This document shows, piece by piece, positions 33,594 to 41,836 of a stretch of DNA of 48,450 bases. The notes below the pieces were generated by a model that did not search any database, was not told the DNA's origin, and saw nothing but the letters and a program-made list of their open reading frames with translations. Made by a program: the position numbers and the translations under genes. The stretch covers positions 1-48,450 of the forward strand of contig NZ_OOHJ01000034.1 in assembly GCF_900323885.1 (NCBI RefSeq), read 5' to 3'. Each line of letters begins with the position of its first letter. Positions within the stretch are counted from its first letter, which is position 1. The stretch comes from [Actinomadura] parvosata subsp. kistnae (lineage in GTDB: Bacteria > Actinomycetota > Actinomycetes > Streptosporangiales > Streptosporangiaceae).

Positions 33594-34583
33594 TTAGTTG
33601 GATCCGCCTGCCGGGGCCGAGAGGCTCTGCGTGCTCGCCGCGGAACGCCTCATCACGTACAGGTAGGAGACCATGGCGCCGCCGGCGAGCGCGGTGAGCA
33701 AGGGGACGTGCCAGAAGGGCCGGATCTCGGCCGCCACCCCCGGGTACGGCCCGATTGGACCCAGGGGGCCTGCAGCTGCGAGAACCGTCAGCCCCAGCAT
33801 GTTGAACGGGGTCACCATAGCCGTAAGCACCCGCAATCGCGCGCTGCCGCGGCGCGCCGCCACGCCCATGGCAACAATCGCGGCGCTCATGACCGCCATG
33901 GTGATCGCGACAGCAGGGAGCATGCTCCACGCGTCACGTACCAGGCCCTCCGGCATGCCGCCCCAGGCCACTTCGTCCGGACTCGCGGGACGTGCCGTGA
34001 CCGAGGTGAACCAGATATCGAACGAGCACACCGCGAGGTAGGCGGCATACCAGACCGGCTGCAGGAACAGCAGGCGGGCCACGTGCGGCGAGGGAGTGAC
34101 CCCCAGACCGCGGGCCAGCCGCAGCACGCCCCAGATCTGTGCGATCGCCGCCGCTGCCAGGACCGCGGTGAGTGTGGGAGGGCTCCAGCCGAGGACGAAC
34201 TCCTCGGGGCCGACCTCACGGCCTGTGTAGGCATCGGGTTCGAGCCACATCAGGCGGTGCGCCGGATTGGCGTCGCCCACGAGATACAGGCCGAGCAGGT
34301 AGGGCGGCGTCAGCAGGCCCGCCACGAGCAGCACGCGGGCAGTGGGCCGAGCCGCGGCCAGGCGCCAGAAGGCGAGCGCCGATAGCGTGAAGAACACGCA
34401 GGCGAACGCGATAGGTCCTGCCACGACCTCCGTGACGATGTTCAGGAACTCGGTGTCGTCCTCGCCCGGGAGGAACACGGTCGGAACAGTGACGAACCGC
34501 ATCTGCCCGTAGCCGATTAGGTAGATGCCGACGACAGCGGCTCCGAAGACTGGGGTGAGCCTGAGCAACCTACTTCCCGCCAT
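33594..34583 (-). CDS. Hypothetical polytopic membrane protein
   Basis: From ATG 34583 (MAGSRLLRLTPVFG) about 329 residues; ATG 34619 is an in-frame alternative. About seven or eight hydrophobic segments are visible, for example VFGAAVVGIYLIGYG, EVVAGPIAFACVFFTLSALA, LLVAGLLTPPYLLGLYLVG, VLAAAAIAQIWGVL, MLPAVAITMAVMSAAIVAMG and LLTALAGGAMVSYLYVM. A polar loop WLEPDAYTGREVGPEEFVLG lies in the middle. I do not recognise the family. It is monocistronic. Confidence 0.6.
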   Translation of the reverse strand: MAGSRLLRLTPVFGAAVVGIYLIGYGQMRFVTVPTVFLPGEDDTEFLNIVTEVVAGPIAFACVFFTLSALAFWRLAAARPTARVLLVAGLLTPPYLLGLYLVGDANPAHRLMWLEPDAYTGREVGPEEFVLGWSPPTLTAVLAAAAIAQIWGVLRLARGLGVTPSPHVARLLFLQPVWYAAYLAVCSFDIWFTSVTARPASPDEVAWGGMPEGLVRDAWSMLPAVAITMAVMSAAIVAMGVAARRGSARLRVLTAMVTPFNMLGLTVLAAAGPLGPIGPYPGVAAEIRPFWHVPLLTALAGGAMVSYLYVMRRSAASTQSLSAPAGGSN

Positions 34584-34670
34584 CGCCCCATGATCGACCA
34601 CCCATCGTGAAGCCGCCATAAGGGCGGCGGGAACCGGTAGCCGAAGGCGGAATTCGACAACTCAAGCTGA

Positions 34671-34724
34671 ACACCGACACGAGCACCGATACGAGCACCG
34701 ACAACAACACGCGGACACCGACAG
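34671..34724 (+). repeat. Short degenerate tandem repeat (acgagcaccga units)
   Basis: Units such as acacgagcaccgat, acgagcaccgac and acacgcggacaccgac recur in this AC-rich stretch, unlike the GC-rich surroundings. It falls in the roughly 180-bp spacer upstream of the membrane protein gene and downstream of the kinase gene (both minus strand). One frame would read Thr/Asp-rich (TDTSTDTSTDNN), but I see no supported gene. Confidence 0.4.
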
Positions 34725-34796
34725 CTTCATCTGCAACGGACACGACAGTTCAAACTGAAGCACCTTCAGAAGAAATGAACTTCGAACGGGAGAGTG

Positions 34797-35816
34797 CTAA
34801 GGGATGGGTGAGATCCCGTCGGCGCGATGGCGGATCCAGGCGATCGCGGCCGTGGCGGCGTGACGCTGGTAGGTGCGCAGGTGCGGCACGCCCGGCGGGG
34901 CCGGTTGGCGGCTCGCCCAGGCCCAGTAGCCGGCGTAGGCGATCGCGTAGCTGGTGAGCACGCCCGCGTCGGTCTGCTGCCACGCGGGCACCGCCGCCAG
35001 GCAGGCTTCTGCGGCGGCTGGGGTGTGCCCGGCCATGATCAGGTGCGGGACGAGATCGGCCACGTCCTGCCAGAACGCTCCCCGAGAGGCACGAGCCCAG
35101 TCCACCACGGCGATGCCGTCAACGGGGGCCCCGGCGTCGGTGCCGGTCCTGGTGCCGGTGGTGACGAGCAGGTTGTCGGGCCGGATGTCGCCGTGCACCA
35201 GCGCCGGGCCGTCGGCGTGCGCCTTCCAGACGGTCTCCGCCTTGACCAGCTCGTTCAGATGCCGGCGCTCCCATCCGCCGAGATCATGGGGCATGTCGTG
35301 GACCAGGAGGTCCCAGCCGTGCAGCCAGTCGCCCCGGGCGGTGGAGGAGGGCTCCACGTCCAGGATCGGGCACGGGGTCAGGGTCTGGCTCATCGCGGCG
35401 ACAGCGTTCACGACCCCGCTGATGTCGGCGGAGCCGGGCGCCAGGTCGGGGTGGCGGCCCTCGACGTTGTCGAAGACCAGTACCACCCATCCGCCGGTCG
35501 TACCGGTCCAGCGCAGGCGCGGTGCCGGGGTGGCCAGCGGCAGGCGGGCGGCGATGTGTCCTTCGTGCCGGTAGGTACCGACCAGCGGGTGCGTGGTGGG
35601 AACGGCCTTGACGAACACGGCGGTGCCGTCGGCCAGGCGGAGCTGGGCGGCGATGCCGGGGGTGAACCCGCCGCCCTGGTTGACGACGGCGGTGACCGGC
35701 GCGGGCAACTGCTCGGCGATCGCCTGACGGACGGGTCCGGGCAGGGTGTCCCAGGCGGGACGGATCGCGGTGCGGCCGAGCGGCGGCGGGGACGGCGAAT
35801 CGGATGACGGTGACAT
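34797..35816 (-). CDS. APH-fold phosphotransferase
   Basis: A 339-residue kinase-like protein with canonical loops. FVKAVPTTHPLV may hold the ATP-binding Lys70. VHGDIRPDNLLVTT carries His208, Asp210 and Asn215, and IAVVDWARASRGAFWQDVAD has Asp239. Substrate is probably a small molecule. It lies downstream of the hydroxylase-nucleotidyltransferase pair on the same strand, separated by about 200 bp with a terminator, so it may have its own promoter but share function. It is the third APH-fold gene in the window. Confidence 0.82.
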   Translation of the reverse strand: MSPSSDSPSPPPLGRTAIRPAWDTLPGPVRQAIAEQLPAPVTAVVNQGGGFTPGIAAQLRLADGTAVFVKAVPTTHPLVGTYRHEGHIAARLPLATPAPRLRWTGTTGGWVVLVFDNVEGRHPDLAPGSADISGVVNAVAAMSQTLTPCPILDVEPSSTARGDWLHGWDLLVHDMPHDLGGWERRHLNELVKAETVWKAHADGPALVHGDIRPDNLLVTTGTRTGTDAGAPVDGIAVVDWARASRGAFWQDVADLVPHLIMAGHTPAAAEACLAAVPAWQQTDAGVLTSYAIAYAGYWAWASRQPAPPGVPHLRTYQRHAATAAIAWIRHRADGISPIP

Positions 35817-35961
35817 GAGCGGGTGACCTCGAAAACGGCGAGCAGGAGCGTAGGGACAGCACGACGCGCCGGCGCGGGAGAGGACACGCTGGTCCTGCTT
35901 GTTACTCCCGCCCGGCGCTGATAGCTCGCCGTAGGCCCTGGGTCACAGCAACCACAGTAGC

Positions 35962-35993
35962 GTGCCCGGCGCCGGCCGCGCGCCGCCGGGCAC
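35962..35993 (-). terminator. Terminator hairpin after the nucleotidyltransferase gene
   Basis: Arms gtgcccggcg (35962-35971) and cgccgggcac (35984-35993), a perfect 10-bp stem with a 12-nt loop, start 28 bp beyond the stop of the minus-strand nucleotidyltransferase gene. Confidence 0.6.
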
Positions 35994-36021
35994 TGACTCT
36001 CCTGGTTCCTCCGTGTGTCTC

Positions 36022-36900
36022 CTATCGCAGGTCGAGGTAGTGGCGATAGGCGTCGATCGCCGTCGCGAGCTGTTCGACCGCCTCAGGAGCGGCCCGTCGC
36101 GCCAGGGTGAGCACGGTGGCGAGCATGCGCTCCAGGGACTGCAGAGTCGGCAGCGCGGGCTCGGCGGCCAGCTCGGCCAGATCGGCCAGGCAGGCACGGC
36201 CGATGGGGGTGGCGCCCAGGTCGGTTTCCAGGTGGTACCAGCCCAGGTAGGCGGTGTGCGGGGACAGCGCGGTGCGGGCCAGCGCGCGGGTCGCGGTGGT
36301 GAGCTGGTGGGCCTCCTTGTAGGCCATGAACTGCTGGCCGCGCACGATGCGCTTACGGATCAGCCAGGTCAGCACCAGCACCTCGACCAGCAGCTCGGTG
36401 CAGGTGGGCGGACTCTGGCGGGCGGCGGCGATGAACGTCTCCACCTGCGGATGGCCTTCGGGTGCTCCGGTGTGGTCAGGGGCGGTGTACATGAGCCGTC
36501 CCCGGGTGGCGGCCACGATGCGCTCGACCCGGCCCGCCGGGGCGAGATACAGGTCGAGCTGGTAGAGCATGTGACGGTGCACGAGCAGGTGGACGAACCC
36601 GAGCCCGCCCAGGTCCGGGACGATGGTGTCGGGCCAGGCGGGCAGCAGCTGGCCGAGCCGCGCGGCGATGAGGGCGTCGTGGGCTGCGGTGAACATCGCG
36701 TATTCCGGTTCGCGCACGCCGACGACCAGGTCCACGTCGCTGAGCCGGTCGGAGGTGCCGGCGGCGAAGGAGCCGCGCACCGCCAGGTGCGTGACGGCCG
36801 GGCTGGCGGTGAGCAGCCGCATGGTCTGCTCCATGATGGTGAACTGTTCGGGCCGGTTGGCGGCGGCCAGCGCTTCCAGCGCGGTGTCGGTGGCGTTCAC
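36022..36900 (-). CDS. Nucleotidyltransferase-domain protein (pol-beta/ANT-like)
   Basis: GTG 36900 overlaps the hydroxylase stop by 4 bp (GTGA). The 292-residue protein has the nucleotidyltransferase signature VRGSFAAGTSDRLSDVDLVV: Gly43-Ser44 and the metal-binding Asp55 and Asp57. A further acidic site is plausible in LYQLDLYLAPAGRV. The C-terminal half is helical (TELLVEVLVLTWLIRKRIVR, RALARTALSPHTAYLGWYHL) as in aminoglycoside/lincosamide nucleotidyltransferases. The reaction would be transfer of a nucleotide to a small molecule or protein; the target is unknown. Confidence 0.8.
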   Translation of the reverse strand: MNATDTALEALAAANRPEQFTIMEQTMRLLTASPAVTHLAVRGSFAAGTSDRLSDVDLVVGVREPEYAMFTAAHDALIAARLGQLLPAWPDTIVPDLGGLGFVHLLVHRHMLYQLDLYLAPAGRVERIVAATRGRLMYTAPDHTGAPEGHPQVETFIAAARQSPPTCTELLVEVLVLTWLIRKRIVRGQQFMAYKEAHQLTTATRALARTALSPHTAYLGWYHLETDLGATPIGRACLADLAELAAEPALPTLQSLERMLATVLTLARRAAPEAVEQLATAIDAYRHYLDLR

Positions 36901-37769
36901 CGGGTCACCTCCGGCCGCGCTTCGTCGGCCAGGCTGTGCGGCCCGAGCACGATCGTCTTGTGCTCGCGCCAGGACTCCACCGCGGCGGCGTCGCGGCGCT
37001 CTTGGTGCAGGGCGATCACCATGTCGTAGGCGGTTCCTTCGGGTAGCCGGTGTCGGAAGAATAGGCGCAGCAGGTGCTCCTCGGCTGCCTCGGTGTAGCC
37101 GAGCCGGGCCAGGCGGCGGGCGGTGGCCGCGTGCTCGGCCAGCAGCTCCTCACCGGCCGCGGGCAGCTCGCGCACGCACGCCTCGGGCAGGTGCTCGCCG
37201 CCGCGCAGCGCCTGCAGCGCGGGATCGGCGTAGCAGTCCAGGATGAGGTGGATGCGCGCGGGCCCGTAGGCGTTGCACGCGCCGTGCACGAACGTCGGCG
37301 TCAGCCGCCAGATCCGGCCTGCTTGCAGGTGGACGGCGTTGCCGTCCAGGATCAGGACCGCCGAACCGGCGGTGACGATCGGGATGTGCACGCGGTGCCG
37401 CTCGGTCTCGGCGAGCTCGGCCTCCTGGTAGTCGCGGTGCTCCCACAGGTAGGAGCCGGCCTCCAGCAGGGCCAGCCGCGCCCACATGTAGCGCAGCCCC
37501 AGTCCGGCCAGCAGCGCTTGGGTGGTCGGCATCCGGGCCAGCAGGTCCGTGGCCACGGGTTCGGCGTCGCCGATGGTGACGTCGCGGGCGTCGCCGGTGT
37601 CGTTGAGCAGGGACAGCGTGCCCCACCCACCGGACTGGAAGCGGCTGTAGCCGCGTACCCAGTCGCCGGGGATGGTCAGCACCTCGTGACGGACCCGTTC
37701 CAGCAGGGCCGGATCCAGAGTGTCGGCACAGGCGACCTGATCGGCCAGGGCGCCGGTTGCGGTGGACAT
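36897..37769 (-). CDS. Aspartyl/asparaginyl beta-hydroxylase-like 2-oxoglutarate/Fe(II) dioxygenase
   Basis: ATG 37769 has aagggag 8 bp upstream; 290 residues. The iron ligands are visible: YLWEHRDY (His111, Asp113) and FVHGACNAYGPARIHLI (His162), with Arg172 placed to bind 2-oxoglutarate. RHRVHIPIV and VHLQAGRIWRL complete the double-stranded beta helix of PF05118. In this family the substrate is an Asp/Asn side chain or an amino-acid-like small molecule. The C-terminal 90 residues are helical. First gene of a two-gene minus-strand operon, divergent from the XRE-TPR regulator. Confidence 0.82.
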   Translation of the reverse strand: MSTATGALADQVACADTLDPALLERVRHEVLTIPGDWVRGYSRFQSGGWGTLSLLNDTGDARDVTIGDAEPVATDLLARMPTTQALLAGLGLRYMWARLALLEAGSYLWEHRDYQEAELAETERHRVHIPIVTAGSAVLILDGNAVHLQAGRIWRLTPTFVHGACNAYGPARIHLILDCYADPALQALRGGEHLPEACVRELPAAGEELLAEHAATARRLARLGYTEAAEEHLLRLFFRHRLPEGTAYDMVIALHQERRDAAAVESWREHKTIVLGPHSLADEARPEVTR

Positions 37770-37891
37770 GTCGCGCTCCCTTCCACACCCCCGAAGCAGG
37801 GGTGAGGCGAGGTTTCCCGGGCCGCTCAACCGGTGGCGGCCCGCACTCTTCACAGTGAGCGCTCCGTAGCGCAGCGTCAGGATGAGGAACA

Positions 37892-37916
37892 CGGAGGAAC
37901 CCGGAGACCACCGGAG
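37892..37916. promoter_or_regulatory. Three CGGAG direct repeats at exact 10-bp spacing in a divergent promoter
   Basis: CGGAG starts at 37892, 37902 and 37912, each on the same face of the helix. The block lies 45 bp before the XRE-TPR start and about 120 bp before the hydroxylase start. Such phased repeats could be a cooperative regulator site; XRE binding is an inference from position. Confidence 0.45.
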
Positions 37917-37960
37917 ACGAACCTGGTTGGCGCCTGGGCAAGGCGGTGACAATCCCAGGC

Positions 37961-39121
37961 ATGGCCCCCGAACCGGCGTCCCTGCCCGACTGGGCCCGGC
38001 GCCTGCGCGATGCGCGCCGCGAATGCGACTGGGACCGGCCCCGGCTGGCCCGGGAACTGCGCCACGCCTGCGGGCAGGACGCCTCAGCCAGCACCGAGAG
38101 CCTGGTGCGGATGATCCGCGACTGGGAGCATGGCATCTACCGGCCGCGTGAGCGCTACCGCCTCCTGCTGGCCCGCATCCTCGGCGTGAACATCGACGCG
38201 GCCGACCCGCCGCCGGCAGAGCACCTGCCCGCCTCCGGGGCGGCCTGCCATGTGGCCGCGCAGGTGCGCGCCGCCAGCGCTCACATCGTCGCGCTCGATA
38301 TCCGCTTCGGCGCCCGTGACATGGTCGACACCGTCGTCCGGGCCGCCGCGCACGCCCACCGCACCGCCTTCACCCGCTTCCCCGCCGAACGGGACGTGCT
38401 CGCGGCGGCGGCCGAAGCCCAGCAGATCGCCGGCTGGGTGGCCTTCGACGCCGAACGCCAGGATCTGTCGCGCCGGATGAGCCTGGAAGCGCTCCTGACC
38501 GCCCGCATGGCGGGCGACCGCTCCATGGAGTTCTTCGTGCTCGGCCAGCTCGCCATGCAAGACATCCATCTCCACCAGCCGGCCGAGGCCGCGCAGATCT
38601 GCGACACCGCCCTGAACGAGGGCGGCGCACAAGGCAGCGTGCGCACCCTGTTCACCCTGCGGTCCGCGCGGGCCGCCGCGCAGATGGGCGAACACCTCCG
38701 CGCGGCGGACCTGATCGGCCAGACCCGCAGCCGCTTCCTGGACGGCCCCAGCGCTGCCGACCCAGCGTGGGCGTGGTGGCTGACCGAGGGCGAGATCTCC
38801 TGGCACCACGCCATGATCTACGCCGACACCGGCCGGTGGGGACCAGCCGCCGAACACTTCGCCGTCGCAGCCGCCGCCGACGCCGCCGCCGGGCTGGGCC
38901 GGGGAGCGTCCGTCTCCCAGGCAAGCCTGCTGTGGGCACTGGCACACGCCCGCGACTGGGACGAGGCGCACACGGTCCTCCTCCGAGACGTGCTCCCCCG
39001 CCAGGGCGAGGCGGTCTCAACCCGCGCCGAACACCTCCTCACGGCCGCCGCCCGCCTCCTCGACGACGCCCGCGGACGACCAAGCCTGCGCGAGGCCGCC
39101 CGCAAACTCCTGCGCCCGTGA
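37961..39121 (+). CDS. XRE-type HTH regulator with TPR-like C-terminus
   Basis: ATG 37961 gives 386 residues; GTG 37946 in frame is an alternative and neither has a good Shine-Dalgarno. The DNA-binding part is WARRLRDARRECDWDRPRLA ... STESLVRMIRDWEHGIYRP. This is the relaxed HTH-WExG layout common to actinomycete regulators that bind upstream of small-molecule kinases and transferases. The remaining 290 residues are helical TPR-like repeats (AEAQQIAGWVAFDAERQDLS, GQLAMQDIHLHQPAEAAQIC, HTVLLRDVLPRQGEAVSTRA). Divergent from the hydroxylase-nucleotidyltransferase operon, it probably controls it. Confidence 0.8.
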   Translation: MAPEPASLPDWARRLRDARRECDWDRPRLARELRHACGQDASASTESLVRMIRDWEHGIYRPRERYRLLLARILGVNIDAADPPPAEHLPASGAACHVAAQVRAASAHIVALDIRFGARDMVDTVVRAAAHAHRTAFTRFPAERDVLAAAAEAQQIAGWVAFDAERQDLSRRMSLEALLTARMAGDRSMEFFVLGQLAMQDIHLHQPAEAAQICDTALNEGGAQGSVRTLFTLRSARAAAQMGEHLRAADLIGQTRSRFLDGPSAADPAWAWWLTEGEISWHHAMIYADTGRWGPAAEHFAVAAAADAAAGLGRGASVSQASLLWALAHARDWDEAHTVLLRDVLPRQGEAVSTRAEHLLTAAARLLDDARGRPSLREAARKLLRP

Positions 39122-39213
39122 AGGGACCTCAGCGGCGTCGAAGCGGCCAAAATCGGACGGCTAATGCGGGCGCGCGATCCAGCTGATGCCTGTCAACGAC
39201 CACCACAACCAAA

Positions 39214-39650
39214 GTGCCCATCCACCGGAACGCCAACCCGGTCGCGGTCCCCGACACCGGAGCCCTGCGCGGCGACCTGCTCGCTCAGCTGACCGCCCTG
39301 AGTGAGGCCATGGCCGGCTTCATCGCCGTCGCCGCGGCCGCCGCCTTCTCGGGACTTCTCGCCGATACCGGTCTTACGGCCATGCAGGCTCACGAGAAGC
39401 TCATGGAGGAGCAGCGGCTACCGCGTGTCCAAATCATCTATCAGCGTGCTCACGACCGCGGCGAGATCGACCTTGAGCACATCCCCACCGCGGTGCTCGA
39501 CATGCCGTTCGACCTGCTACGCCATGACCTGCTCATGAACCCCGAGCCTCTGCGGGCCGAACGCATCCGGTCGATCGTCGACGACCTCTTCCTGCCCGTG
39601 GCGCGACACCATCGGGCACGCGGCACCACCAAGATCATCAGTCAGCCGGA
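39214..39650 (+). pseudogene. C-terminal remnant of a TetR-family regulator
   Basis: From GTG 39214 the sequence PIHRNANPVAVPDTGALRGD, LLAQLTALSEAMAGF, HEKLMEEQRLPRVQIIYQRA and EIDLEHIPTAVLDMPFDLLR matches the ligand-binding half of TetR regulators (TetR_C-type: VPDTGSLRGDL). The N-terminal HTH is gone. The frame continues into unrelated sequence overlapping the opposite-strand gene at 39638, so the natural end has been lost too. Confidence 0.6.
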
Positions 39651-40084
39651 GCGCTGGCCGCTCTACCCAGGAGGCCACGCACCGCGCCGCCGGCGTGCTG
39701 CGGGGTCTTGGGCAGTGCGACACGCCACCGTTCCATCAGTTCAGGATCTGGTTCCTCGCCCAGCAGCGTTCCCCGGATCAGGATTTCGAGTAGGGCGAGG
39801 TCATGGGCATCCGACGGGCGTCGGTAACGCTCCGGGTCGGATTCCACCCAGACCTCTGATACGCGCAGACCGCCCTCGACCTCGACGAACGTCGCCGAGT
39901 ACACCCCGAAGCCGGTCCAAGTGCGATGCGCGAACAGTGTGCCGCCCTCAACGAACAGGTCCCACTTGTCATCCATGTCACGAGAGACATGTCCTTGTCG
40001 GATCCGCACCCACTCCTCAGGGGTCCACACCCGGTCGGTGAACCCGTGCAGGGACTGCGGTGCTGAGATCGGTGAAGGGGACAC
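39638..40084 (-). CDS. Hypothetical protein of a widespread actinomycete family
   Basis: GTG 40084 gives 148 residues. WTPEEWVRIRQGHVSRDMDD, LFAHRTWTGFGVYSATFVEV and LRVSEVWVESDPERYRR form a recognisable beta-rich motif (GH..RDMDDKW ... HRSWTG) that I know from many uncharacterised actinobacterial proteins; no function is established. As sequenced, the frame is open into the upstream TetR gene and looks like one 372-residue protein. That is explained by the indel in the TetR gene, so I split them. The two genes overlap by about 68 bp. Confidence 0.65.
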   Translation of the reverse strand: MSPSPISAPQSLHGFTDRVWTPEEWVRIRQGHVSRDMDDKWDLFVEGGTLFAHRTWTGFGVYSATFVEVEGGLRVSEVWVESDPERYRRPSDAHDLALLEILIRGTLLGEEPDPELMERWRVALPKTPQHAGGAVRGLLGRAASAPAD

Positions 40085-40756
40085 AGGACGGATCGTAGGC
40101 CGCCTGGCGGGCGTCAGGGGAGGTCGGGGAGGGGCGGGTGGCGAGGCGGTGGGCTTCGGAGGCGTCCAGGCCGAACATGCGGAGCAGGTTGACCGTGACC
40201 TGTTCGATCGCTGCGCCGGTGTCGAGGCCGGGGCGGGCGTGAAGGAGCTGGAGGGCGCCCAGGAGGGCGCCGCCGACGCAGGCCACGGCGAGCTCGGGGT
40301 CACCGATGTCCAGCCGGCCCGCGGCGTGGGCGGCCTGCAGGTCGCGCAGCGCGTGCAGGGCATGCCCTGGCCGGCGGTGAGGTAGGGCAGGCCGGTGTGC
40401 AGGAGGATCCTGGCGAGCTGGGGATGGGTGTCGCCGAGGCGGGCAGTCAGCCGGACGGAGGCGGCGAAGATCTCGGCGGGGTCGTCCAGGTGGGCGGTGG
40501 CCTGCCGCAGCACGTCGGCGTGGTCGGAAAGGGCCTGGGAGATGGCGGCGTCGAACAACTCGGCCTTGCTCGTGAAGTGGTTGTAGAACGAGCCGAAACC
40601 GACGTCCGCGGAGTCGGTGATCTGCTGGATGCTCGCCTCGGTGCCGCGCTGCTCGGCCAGCAGTCGCTGGGCGGCGGCGATCAACGCGGCCCGGGTGCGG
40701 GCTTTGCGCCGGTCCAGGCGGTTGATCGGCCGCGCGGCCTCTTCTGAACTGCTCAC
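40017..40756 (-). CDS. TetR-family regulator; apparent frameshift
   Basis: GTG 40756. The HTH is clear: RTRAALIAAAQRLLAEQRGT ... IQQITDSADVGFGSFYNHFT. The ligand domain begins SKAELFDAAISQALSDHADV. After YLTAGQG (plus-strand 40359-40368, next to a GGG/CCC run) the frame breaks. One frame over, ALHALRDLQAAHAAGRLDIG, DPELAVACVGGALLGALQLL and EQVTVNLLRMFGLDASEAHR complete a normal TetR C-terminus ending at 40017. Divergent from the aromatic-acid operon and probably its repressor; operator-like repeats lie between the two. Confidence 0.75.
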
Positions 40757-40767
40757 TGCCTCATCGT

Positions 40768-40799
40768 ATCACTTGTGATGATTTCATCAGTCCTGATGA
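40768..40799. promoter_or_regulatory. Operator-like inverted repeats in the TetR/operon divergent region
   Basis: ATCAC-tt-GTGAT (40768-40779) and TCATCA-gtcc-TGATGA (40784-40799) are adjacent perfect inverted repeats, 12 to 43 bp from the TetR start. The arrangement is typical for TetR sites that overlap the promoters of a divergent pair. Binding is inferred. Confidence 0.5.
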
Positions 40800-40884
40800 G
40801 TGTTGACGTCATATGAGGTCAGGCCGGATGCTTCCGTCCCAAGCACCGGCCGTACGAACCGGCCCGTTTTCGCAAGGAACGCCC

Positions 40885-41823
40885 ATGACCGTGCCCATCG
40901 TGAGAACCAGAGCCGGTTGGCGGATCGAGACGCCCGCCGGACTGGTCCCCATCCGGACCACCGCCACGACCACCGCCGAGCTGCTCGCCGACCGCGCCGC
41001 GATCGCGTCCGCGGCGCGCGGCGGCGGCCCCGCCGAGCCGGTGGGGGAGGCCGAGCTGCTGTCCCCGGTGACGGCCCCCTGCCGGGTGGTGGCGCAGATG
41101 GTCAACTACCGGTCGCACGCCGCCGACTCGGGCTTCGACCCCGGCCGGGTGCCGCCCGCGTTCTTCCGCAAGGCCTCCGGCTCGATCACCGGTCCGTACG
41201 CGACCGTCCTGCGCCCGGACGGCGTACGGCTGCTGGACCACGAGGTCGAGCTCGGGCTCGTGATCGGCGCCCCGATTCCGGTCGGGACCAAGGTGAGCGA
41301 GCACAACCTCGCCGAGTTCGTCGCCGGCCTCGTCATCGCCAACGACGTCAGCGCGCGGGATCTGCAACTGCCCAAGACCCAGTTCTACGAGAGCAAGTCG
41401 TACCCGACCTTCACCCCGCTCGGGCCCCGGCTGCTCCTCACCGGCGCCGCGGACCTCGCCCGGCTGGCCGACCTCCGGCTGACCTGCGCGGTCAACGGCC
41501 GGGTCCGGCAGGACAGTACGGCGGCCGACATGATCGTCACGCCGGCGAGAGCGCTGACGCTGCTGTCGCGCTTCCAGCCGCTGGAGCCCGGTGACGTGCT
41601 GCTCACCGGCACCCCGGGCGGCACCGCGCTGCGCTCGCCCGGCCCGCTGGCGGAGAAGATCGGCTCCCTGCTGCCCGCGCACGTCAAGTGGAAGCTGTTC
41701 TTCCGGCGGCAGGGCGCCAATCCCGCCTACCTCCAGGACGGCGACGTCATGACCCTGCGCATCCGGACCGACGACGGCGCGCTCGACCTCGGCGAGCAGC
41801 GTACCCCCGTCGGGTCCGTCTGA
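40885..41823 (+). CDS. Fumarylacetoacetate hydrolase-family protein
   Basis: ATG 40885 (aagga 6 bp upstream) gives 312 residues. The FAH core is seen in AQMVNYRSHAAD, LLDHEVELGLVIGAPIPVGT (metal-binding Glu residues), GLVIANDVSARDLQLPKTQF and PGDVLLTGTPGGTALRSPGP. Members hydrolyse or decarboxylate ring-cleavage products such as acylpyruvates or 2-hydroxymuconate-type acids. Its place at the head of an operon with a ring-cleavage dioxygenase fits that role. The C-terminal ~60 residues (KWKLFFRRQGANPAYLQDGD) match the longer FAH subfamily. Confidence 0.85.
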   Translation: MTVPIVRTRAGWRIETPAGLVPIRTTATTTAELLADRAAIASAARGGGPAEPVGEAELLSPVTAPCRVVAQMVNYRSHAADSGFDPGRVPPAFFRKASGSITGPYATVLRPDGVRLLDHEVELGLVIGAPIPVGTKVSEHNLAEFVAGLVIANDVSARDLQLPKTQFYESKSYPTFTPLGPRLLLTGAADLARLADLRLTCAVNGRVRQDSTAADMIVTPARALTLLSRFQPLEPGDVLLTGTPGGTALRSPGPLAEKIGSLLPAHVKWKLFFRRQGANPAYLQDGDVMTLRIRTDDGALDLGEQRTPVGSV

Positions 41824-41836
41824 AGGGAGAGTGACC

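Noticed and set aside
34671..34724. Short repeats as a CRISPR-like or satellite array
   Set aside because: Units are about 11-16 bp, degenerate, without spacers or cas genes; it is only a small tandem repeat in a spacer.
18686..35816. Calling the three APH-fold genes antibiotic-resistance genes
   Set aside because: The fold is shared by many small-molecule kinases; no residue pattern here identifies an aminoglycoside or macrolide substrate.
39638..40756. A single 372-residue TetR protein with a novel C-terminal domain
   Set aside because: The middle third is low-complexity Pro/Ser/Thr while the adjacent frame gives a normal TetR C-terminus; a one-base break plus a separate downstream gene explains it.
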